A DNA stretch of 64,000 nt from Phellopilus nigrolimitatus (Eukaryota > Basidiomycota > Agaricomycetes > Hymenochaetales > Hymenochaetaceae), in assembly GCA_021029095.1 (NCBI GenBank), contig JAJOHG010000010.1, positions 744,001 to 808,000 of the forward strand, written 5' to 3'. This document shows positions 55,416 through 64,000 of the stretch, in pieces; the stretch's first letter is position 1; every line of letters starts with the position of its first letter. Below the pieces are notes generated by a model. It did no database searches and was not told the DNA's origin. It saw only the letters and a program-made list of their open reading frames with translations. A program made the position numbers and the translations under genes.

Positions 55416-57842
55416 CTCGTAACGCACTCTGGAGAGCATTTTCGAACCAAGCTTGAAGGGAAATCATACTTTCGTCGCTTCCTTTCGAGTCAAATGTACA
55501 AAAACAACTTCTCCAACGTCCCGAGACTCATTGAGAGCAAATTCTCCGATGCCATCCTCGAAAATGCTCTCAATGCCCGCGAAGGTGAAGAACACATCAT
55601 GTCTACGCTGATGAATGCCGTATTGGAACCGGACGCCGGAAAATCGTCCGCAGAGGCGCAAGACGGTGACATCAACCTGAGAGGCTTCTACAGTCCCTCA
55701 AATGCCGAAAACGGAGAGAGGAACGGCAGATGGATAGGCTTAGAGCTCGCTGCGTCGGAGAAACGCGCATCTACCACTTCCATGTTCTTCAACGCTGTCG
55801 CTGAGCGTGTACGCAGCAAATTCAACATCGCGAAGCAGCGTGTGCGCGTCTTCTCCAATAAGCGCCCCAAGAAGCTTCATGGGGACAAAAATGGACGGTG
55901 TTCAAGAAAGCCGGACGTCGCGGTGTTGGATGCTGGCAAGGAGAAGGGCGTGGACTGGGGAGACATTCAAGGATGCTTTGAAGTCAAGATCAACAACAAC
56001 AACAACTCAAGAGCGGAGGCGCACAAGCAAATCCGTCAGCATGCTTGTATGATCTTCAAGAACCAGCCCGGACGTCGGTTCGTGTCATCGGCTACGCTGC
56101 TCGACGAGCAGATGGTATTTATCCTGCATGACCGTGTTGGTGAGCTCGCATCCGAGGAGTTCAATATCCACGAGGAGCCAGAGAAGCTGGTGCGGATCGT
56201 CGTCGGATTCGCATTTTGCACGGAGAAGAATTTGGGCTACGATCCTTCGTACTACACGCGAGATGGGCAAACATTTATTAGGCTCGACGGGCAGGAATAC
56301 CAGGTGGTGCGCGATATCTACGCTGATTCTTCTATCTACGGTCGCGGAACGCTGGTTCGCGAGCTCTATCCCGTGCATGACAGTGGTGCGCCGGTGGTGG
56401 CCGGACACAAGCTCATTGGCAGGAAAGGGAACTGCGTTCTGAAAGATGTTTGGGTAGACAAAAGTCGGAAAGGAAAGGAATGGGATCTCCTAAATGAGTT
56501 GGAGAAGGAGAATTTCGAGGGCGTTGCGAAGATGAAGTCTCACGAAGAGGTCAAGATCGACGGGAAGACTGGACACGACGGGGACGGACCGTGCAGTGCT
56601 TCAAGAATTGGTGGACGAGGAGTATGTGGATGAACACGGGAACAAAGGAAAACGCAAGGTCGAGCGGTGGAGGACGAGGAAGGAATGGAAGCATTTTGAG
56701 AACCTGGAAGAGCGCGAGCATCATTTTCTGCTTTTGAAGACGTTGGTGCAGCCGCTGGAGAGCTTTAGGTCGAAGAAGGAATTGGTTTCAGCTTTCAGGG
56801 ACATTTTTAAGAGTACGTCTCTCACTGTTTCATGCAATTGAAAATGACTAACCGTCAATGTAGCGATCCAAAGACTAGAGGAGGACCGCAAATTACATCA
56901 GGATCTTAGTTTGAGCAATGTCGTTCTTGTCGACGTTGACGATATGGACGCTGAGACTCTTGTCGACGGGCAATCGGCCGCTTCGGCACGCCACAACGAA
57001 TTGGTTCAATCAGCAGACAAACATACGGCTTCCTCTAATGGAACTGAATCGATCCCTCGCCTACGGAAGGGCGTCATAATGAACTTCGACTTTGCCGTTG
57101 ACAAAAAGAGGGAGGCCGAAGAAATTAAAGAGGGCAAAGAATCCGGTCAATCCAGGGGTCATCGAACGGTGCGAAGTGTTCAATACTCGTGAAACTCTTC
57201 TGACTTCATCTCATCTAGGGCACTATACCATTCATGGCGATCGAAATTATGGACCAGAACCCGCCGGGCTCGAAGAAGCCTCTTGCTAAAGATTTAAACG
57301 GAGAGCCGATTATACATGACTACTACCACGACCTGGAATCCGTGTTCTACATGCTCTGCTGGCTTTGCATCGCCCAAGCCGGGCCGAACTCCAAGGATCG
57401 TCAATCGACTGAGCCATTTGATTACAAGTCATCTGCAATTGGCAAGTGGGCTGCGGCTGGTCAGGATGAATCGGACTACCAAAAAGTTGCTGATGCGAAG
57501 TGCTGGATGGTGACCATGACGCATAGATTCAAGCGGAAAGTCCTCGATTACTTTCATGAATATTTCGAGGAATTGACACCATACGTTTCACGTTTGCGAG
57601 AAGTAATATGTCCTCCAGGCGCACTCATCCCAGCACAAGAGGAAAGTATGGATCTCGGTAAAAGCCCGGATTGGATCGGTAAAATTTGTAAGCGGCGTCC
57701 GCCTGCTGATGTCTTCAAGTGGATCGACAAAATTCTCGCGGAGGCTCTGGAAGATTCTGACCTGGATAAGAACGAGGACGAAGACGAGGACGAGGACGGG
57801 GACGAGGACGAAGACGAGGACGAGGACGGGGACGAGGACGGG

Positions 57843-57878
<36 letters not shown>

Positions 57879-58304
57879 CAGCCGCCGGTTGCATCGAAAT
57901 TCGGCAAAAGTCGCGTCGTAGGGCCTAGCCCAGTGCAGAGGCTATCTCGGCGTCGGTGTGGGGAACTGGACGAGACCTTCGTCGAAGGCGAGAATAACGA
58001 GGACCCGGTCGTGGGACCCGCGCGTTTGACTGGTGAGAAAACTCCGTTCGGCGGTGCGGCTATGCATGAGGGCAATTCTTCAGGCAAGAATGAGCGGGCG
58101 CAGTCGTCAACGAACAACATCAAATCAGTACAATTTCGTGCTTCTATGTCTCTGTCAATGTCCAACTCTGCGCGCGTTGATAGCGGCTTTCAATCCACGA
58201 CTAAGCGGACATCGGCGACTAAGCGATCCTTCGTTGATGACACACAAGACGAGGCTTCCTTGGCAACTACGAGTCAGTCGAATAAACAGAGGAAGTTGTT
58301 CTAG
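55416..58304 (+). pseudogene. FunK1-type fungal protein kinase copy 1, frameshifted
   Basis: FunK1 kinases are a fungal-specific family expanded in Agaricomycotina. From the acceptor at 55415 the frame reads LVTHSGEHFRTKLEGKSY to KMKSHEEVKIDGK. One extra A near 56567, compared with copy 2, then leads to a stop at 56633. The rest continues in the next frame: LQELVDEEYVDEHGNKG, then the catalytic loop LHQDLSLSNVVLVD, a metal-binding-like MNFDFAVDKK, GTIPFMAIEIM and HDLESVFYMLCWLCIAQAGP. The tail has a 35-residue Asp/Glu/Gly repeat absent from copy 2 and ends SNKQRKLF at 58304. With normal splicing the kinase core cannot be joined to the N-terminal half. The first exon was not identified. Confidence 0.75.
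57776..57880 (+). repeat. Coding minisatellite (GACGAGGACGGG)n in FunK1 copy 1
   Basis: About 100 bp of tandem GAC/GAG/GGG codons encoding D-E-D-G units. The matching place in copy 2 (about 63440-63465) holds only KDEDEDKE. Confidence 0.85.
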
Positions 58305-61080
58305 GTGTTGATTTTCTCTCACTGGTGAACGACCAGTTGTCTCTTCCAGTCGCTCGCTTTGATGATGATTATAATTTGTAGTTTTGGAATGGCGACTTGG
58401 ATGTATGTATTGTATTTATTATGTACACTTTCCTGACCACAATATCCTTTATCCCATAATCATAAATAGATGAGCTCGGGATTGCAGTCAGACATAAAAC
58501 ACTACGAACCGACAGGGTAAACAGTCAAAATAAGATAGCTCGACAAGCACCGTAAAACGTTTCTTTCAGATATCGTAATAGCTCACATTCAGAGTGTTTT
58601 CAAAACTAATGGAAAATACTTATGATCGACATTTGCTTCCTGCCTATCTTTACGGCTGCTTGCCTCATAACTGCCTGCTTGGTCCGGGTTTGCCTGAGCT
58701 GATCGCCACAAACACAAACTGCTTTACTTGGCTTCACATGCTTTGGAACTCATTCCTTCCGTTGTTTCAGGTTTGTACATGTACATATAGGTATGTAGGT
58801 AGTATATTATCGATGAAGGAACACCGGCTTAGCAAAATATATACTACAAAAATATGCTCTATTTACTCAGGTGAATTATGCTCCGGAAGCCGGCAGTTGG
58901 TCATCATCAAAATGAGGTGTAATGAACGACTATCCCATTTCATTCTATATTTTTGTATGGAATCCTCAATACATCATAAAGAACATATTTGCCTTGCACC
59001 GCCGTCCAAACAATTGGTGGCAGAGCTTTAATAATTGAGACACCAATATATCCATCGGGAGTGCTTTACTTTGTAATGCGCATGGTACAAATTATCAAAT
59101 CGACAAATTCTGCTTTTCTCTCCTTTCTTCTTTCTTCGACCGGGCAGTGTCCACAATATAATACTTCCGAGAACGGCAGAAAATGTCAGAACATAATTTT
59201 ACAGGATACTGCGAGCGGCAAATAACCCACCATAAGATGACAGCAGGAACCGGAAGGGTCCAAGTCAGACATAGGAGTCTTGCGATGCCACACGGCATCC
59301 TCGGAGGTCCAGGAGGCTGACGCCGCTGACAGCGCAAGGCTAGACAGCGGCTTGCTTCGACTGGACACATCCGAGCAGCGCCAACTTCCGTGCAGCAGAC
59401 CTGTCTGCCACCCCGCCGACAGCGCGCAGCTGGACGGGGCTGACTCCGTCGGTCTAGCTACATTACGGAAGTCGAGGGCTGGCTCCGTACGACGTGAACT
59501 TCCGCGGCTATTCGCCAGCAGACCTGTCCGTCTCCGCTCCGTTGGCGGCCGAAGCCGGGCGGAGCTGAGACCACATCGGAATGCCACATTATGGAAGTTG
59601 AGAGGTCGCCCGAGTCGACGGACGGTGAAACACAAGGGTCTTGATTTGTCGTTACATGAATACAGCGAGGAGTGATGGGTGGCATATGGGGGAAAGACTC
59701 AGGCAGGGTACTGCTAGGCGAGAATGTGTCTGAGAAGGGAAGAGGTTAGTGGCAAGGAGGTAGTATGTCACCAAATGGCTACTCACATTCAAGCAGCAGC
59801 ATCGCCATTCAGCCGTAAAAATAGGGCCGCAAGAGTAAAATGGTGATCATCGACGAATAGATTGTCGCATTGAGGTGATCATGGTGGTATGCATGATTAA
59901 GCTGGCGGTACTAGTTAGGTGGCACACGCTCTGCTCAATGGAACGTCAGGGAAGCTGCGAAGAGTGGAGGAGAGCTGCTTACCTGAATTAATGAGCGGCA
60001 TGCGGTGTAGTCCTCATACTGAAGTAGGAGATTTTCTCGCAGAAGAGGTGGTGGTAGGAGGGAAAGAGAGGCTGACGATGGAGAGCGCGAAGGGACGCGA
60101 CTTTATGCGGTCCAAGACAAAGTTCGAACTCCGACACAGCACGTGACTGTTTAGACTATATTTGGTGCTGATCAGTCCTTTCGGGACGGGTATGACGCAC
60201 TGCAGATCCTACGGCTGGATGGCAAACACCAAATTTGTTACTTCTTTAGTCGCAATCTTTCTAGAGATTTCTCAAAAGATGGCAGATGGGTGGTCGTCGT
60301 GGATAGTAAGAGAGTTTGTCAAGTATAAAGCGACTTTATTTCGACCATCTTGTACTGTATATGCAGTACTCACTCGTCGGCATCGAATGCAACATCACCC
60401 AGTTTCGAATTGCATTTTCGTACGCAACGTGACATACTTTTGCTGGTGTAAAATGACATCTTTGATGGAAACTTTGTTTTAAGGCTCGTTCGGCATCCCT
60501 CGCGTAACCTGCGGAGACGTGTTGTGTACTTTCTCTGGCTGGTTTTCATTTCTTTGAAATACTCGATAAATTTCAGCATATTTAGTACATAGATGTATTT
60601 CCTGCATATATAAGCAAAACTCGAGTTGACAACTGGAAAGAAGGGAGCAAGAACGGATGCCGACAGATTAGTGAAGTAAGTCACGTGCTAACTGGCCGAC
60701 TTCAGCACATCTCTGCAACGGACAAGCCCGAAGCCGCATCGCTTGGGCTGATGGAAAACGTAAGCCCCGCTGGTGTAATGGAAAACCATTTTCCATTAGC
60801 TTTGAGAACGCTCTACTGACGAAGTGGACATGTATATCGGCTAACCGCGACGACAATATTACATAATACGACCGATTTAGTATGCGTTGTGGCTGGTGGC
60901 TCAGCAAACGTGTCTTTCATACTTGAACCAACACCACCTATAGCCGAGCAGCTGCAACTATAATCTTCGCTTCGCAGACAGGCTGATTGATTCGTTTCTT
61001 ACGATCCTTGACTATACGTAAGCAGAGAGCATGGGTTCCTTCGTGCTTTAGACAGTGTCTAACCTGTTTACTTTGTGCAG
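58305..61080. other. Intergenic, 2.8 kb between the FunK1 copies
   Basis: No gene recognised. A degenerate direct repeat of about 127 bp lies within 59390-59620. The part after about 60849 repeats the upstream region of copy 1 and must contain the first exon of copy 2; a donor-like GTAAGC lies at 61018. Confidence 0.5.
59391..59620. repeat. Degenerate tandem repeat, period about 127 bp
   Basis: CAGCAGACCTGTCYG occurs at about 59391 and 59517, and ACATTAYGGAAGTYGAG at about 59460 and 59588, with the same order and spacing. Non-coding as far as can be seen. Confidence 0.5.
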
Positions 61081-63862
61081 CTCGTAACGCATTTTCGAAC
61101 CAAGCTTGAAGGGAAATCATACTTTCATCGCTTTATTTCGAGCCAAATGTACAAGAACAATCTCTTCAAGGTTCCGAGACTAATCGAGAGCAAATTCTCC
61201 GATGCCATTCTCCAAAGTGCTCTCAATGCCCGCGAAGGTGAAGAAACCGTCATGTCTACGCTGATGAATGTAGTATTGGAACCGGACACCGGAAAATCGT
61301 CCGCAGAGGTGCGAGACGGTGACATCAACCTGAGAGGCCTCTACAGTCCTCCAAATGCCGAAAACGGAGAGAGGAACGGGAGATGGCTAGGTCTAGAGCT
61401 CGCTGCGTCGGAGAAACACGCATCTGTTACTTCCATGTTCTTCAACGCTATCGCTGAGCGTGTACGCAACAAATTCAACATCGCGAAGGATTGTGTGCGT
61501 GTCTTTTCCAATAAGCGCACCAACAAGCTTCTTGGGGACAAGAATGGACGGTGTTCAAGAAAGCCGGACGTCGCGGTGTTGGATGCTGGCAAGGAGGAGA
61601 AGGGCGTGGACTGGGGAGACATTCGAGGATGTTTTGAAGTCAAGATCAACAACAACAACAACTCAAGAGCGGAGGCGCACAAGCAGATCCGCCAGCATGC
61701 TTGTATGATCTTCAAGAACCAGCCCGGACGTCGTTTCGTGTCATCGGCTACACTGCTCGACGAGCAGATGGTATTTATCCTGCACGACCGTATTGGCGAG
61801 CTTGCGTCCGAGGAGTTTAATATCCACGAGAAGCCAGAGAAGCTGGTGCGGATCGTCGTCGGATTCGCATTTTGCACGGAGAAGAATCTGGGCTACGACC
61901 CTTCGTACTATATGCGAGATGGTGAAATATTCATTAGGCTCGACGGGCAGGAATACCAGGTGGTGCGCGATATCTACGCTGATTCTTCTATCTACGGTCG
62001 CGGAACGATAGTTCGCGAACTCTGCCCCGTGCATGACAGTGGTGCGCCGGTGGTGGCCGGACACAAGCTCGTTGGCAGGAAAGGGAACTGCGTTTTGAAA
62101 GATGTTTGGGTAGACAAAAGTCGGAAAGGAAAGGAATGGGACCTCCTAGAGGACTTGGAGAAGAAGAACTTCGAGGGCGTTGTGAGGATGAAGTCTCACG
62201 AAGAGGTCAAGATCGACGGGAAGCTGGACACGACGGGGACGGACCGTGCAGTGTTTCAGGAACTGGTGGACGAGGAGTATGTAGATGAACACGGGAACAA
62301 AGGAAAACGCAAGGTCGAGCGGTGGAGGACGAGGAAGTGGAAGCACTTCAAGGACCTGGAAGAGCGCGAGCATCATTTCCTGGTTTTGAAAACGTTGGGG
62401 CAGCCACTGGAGAGCTTTAGGTCGAGGAGAGAATTGATCTCGGCTTTCAGGGACATTTTTAAGAGTACGTCTTTGATTACTTCATGAAACTGAAAATGAC
62501 AAACCGTCAATGTAGCGCTCAAAAGACTAGAGGAGGACCGCAAATTACATCAGGATCTCAGTTTGAGCAATGTCGTTCTTGTCGACGTTGACGACATGGA
62601 CGGTGAGACGCTTGTCGACGGACAGTCTGGCACTTCTGCGGAAAACAAGTCAATTCATGCACGCCACAACGAATCGGATTCATCGGCGGACAACCATGCG
62701 GCTTCCTCTAGTGGAGCTAGATCGAGCCCTCGCCTACGGAAAGGCGTTATAATGAACTTCGACTTTGCCGTTGACAAAAAGGAGGAGGCCGAAGAAATTA
62801 AAGAGGGAAAAAAATCCGGTCAATCCAGGGGTCATCGAACGGTGCGAAATGCTTAATCCTCATGAAAATCTCTTCTGACTTCGCATCATCTAGGGCACGA
62901 TGCCATTCATGGCGATCGATATTCTGAAACAGAGTCCGCTGGGATCGAAGAAACCACTGCCTAAAGGTTCAAACAAAACCCCAATTATGCATGACTACTA
63001 TCATGACTTGGAATCCGTGTTCTACATGCTCTGTTGGCTTTGCATCGCGCAAGCCGGGCCGAACTCCAAAGATCGTCAATCGACTGAGCCGTTTGATTAC
63101 GAGTCATCTGCAATTGGCCGATGGGCTGCGGGTGGTCAGGATAAGCCGCACTACCCAGATGCTGCTTATGTCAAGCATGGCATGATGGCCATGGCGGATT
63201 CATTCGAAGAGGAAGTTCTCGGAGACTTTCACAACTATTTCGAGATACTAAAAGAATACGTTGTACGCCTGCGAGAAGTAATATGTCCTCCAGGCGCACT
63301 CACAGAGGCACAAGAAGAAAGCATGGATCTCGGTAAAAGCCCGAAGTGGATCGGTAAATCTTGTAAGCGGCGCCCGAAGGCTGATGTCTTCAAGTGGATC
63401 GACAAAATTCTCGTGGAGGCTCTGGAAGATTCTAACCTCGATAAGGACGAGGACGAGGACAAGGAACTGCCAGTCACATTGTCATTGAAGCCCAGCAAAA
63501 GCTGTGCCGTGCAGAGGCTATCCCAGCGTCGACGCGGAGAACCGGACAAGACTTTCGTCAAAGGCGAGGATAATGAAGACACACTCGTGGGACCCACGCG
63601 ATTGACTGATGAAAAAGCTTTGTTCGACGGTGAGGTTATGTATAAGGGAAATCCAGACGAGAATGAGCGAGCGCCTTCTCCAACGGACAGCATCAAATCA
63701 ATACGATCTCGTGATTCTATGTCTGGAACGATGGACGACTCTGCGCCCGCTTGTAGTGGCCATTCATGGGCGACTAAGCGATCTTTTGTTGATGCTGACA
63801 TACAGGACCGGGACGATACTCTCCTAGCAACTGCGAGTCAGAAGAGACCGAGGGAGGTGTGA
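61081..63862 (+). CDS. FunK1-type fungal protein kinase copy 2, intact
   Basis: Three visible exons, 61081..62464, 62516..62841 and 62894..63862, read without breaks; an upstream first exon is implied but not found. The N-terminal half (FRTKLEGKSYFHRFISSQMY to RDIFK) contains the FunK1 region with GCFEVKINNNNN, FAFCTEKNLGYDPSYY and GRKGNCVLKDVWVDKS. The kinase core has LHQDLSLSNVVLVD (HxDxxxxN loop), MNFDFAVDKKEEAEE, GTMPFMAIDIL and HDLESVFYMLCWLCIAQAGP. The C-terminal tail is hydrophilic and ends QKRPREV. HQD replaces HRD and the DFG-like motif is unusual, as in many FunK1 members, so activity cannot be assumed. Nearly identical at the nucleotide level to copy 1 over most of its length. Confidence 0.85.
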
Positions 63863-64000
63863 ACCAAGAGGGCTTTTACTCTCACTGGTGAATGACCAGT
63901 TGCCTCTTTCAGTCCCAGGTGATGCCCACTTTGATGATTATTATGGTTTTGTAGTTTGGGATGGCGACTCGCATGCATGCATTATAATTACTATACACTT
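63863..64000. other. 3' flank of FunK1 copy 2
   Basis: Matches the 3' flank of copy 1 (58305-58400), including CTCACTGGTGAAYGACCAGTTG, so the duplicated unit extends past the stop codon. Confidence 0.7.

Noticed and set aside
55298..55450. MWLVAQQRV frame as first exon of FunK1 copy 1
   Set aside because: The matching position in copy 2 lacks the ATG and the frame is not conserved, although the surrounding sequence is.

Overview
The window is nuclear DNA of a filamentous basidiomycete, most likely an Agaricomycete (the class is an inference). Genes are broken by many short introns (about 50-60 nt, GT..AG with CTAAC-like branch points). The families fit that lineage: two FunK1-type kinases, HMG-box regulators, NoxR, a TRK potassium transporter and cytochrome b5-flavin lactate dehydrogenases. 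Exon borders below were read by eye from frame, splice signals and comparison of duplicated copies. Coordinates are for the whole coding span including introns.

Layout: 1-1794 (+) 3' part of an MFS carboxylate-type permease; 2199-5100 two HMG-family genes facing away from each other (A on minus, B on plus); 5696-10655 (+) a large Cas4/Dna2-type nuclease-SAP-SF1 helicase; 10720-14347 (-) TRK potassium transporter; 15157-16680 (-) PXR1 G-patch protein; 17062-18218 (-) HMG gene C, an inverted duplicate of B; 19206-20072 a complete 867-bp miniature LTR element with 5-bp target duplication; 21377-22820 (-) leucine carboxyl methyltransferase, divergent from TIM22 (22949-23613, +); 23.6-26.6 kb gene-poor; 26627-28470 (+) lactate dehydrogenase 1; 28993-31072 (-) membrane-anchored spermidine-synthase-like protein; 31769-34239 (+) Zn2Cys6 regulator; 35807-37931 (+) NoxR; 39211-41989 (+) MFS permease 2 followed by 43883-46535 (+) lactate dehydrogenase 2; 47209-49770 (-) EgtB-like non-haem iron protein; 51518-52295 (+) four-pass membrane protein; 53049-54392 (-) secreted aspartic protease; 55416-58304 and 61081-63862 (+) tandem FunK1 kinases.

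The window is rich in recent duplications (MFS x2, lactate dehydrogenase x2, HMG x3, FunK1 x2). Several duplicated or conserved genes carry single-base frameshifts (HMG B, TRK, PXR1, Zn2Cys6 factor, MFS2, LDH2, FunK1 copy 1), while neighbours such as the nuclease-helicase, TIM22, NoxR, LDH1 and the EgtB-like gene read cleanly. Those shifts are either assembly indels or decay, and raw reads would decide. The most unusual items are the nuclease-SAP-helicase, the three HMG-family genes that share a positioned promoter motif (one without an HMG box, one apparently needing a shifted splice acceptor), and the young miniature LTR element.
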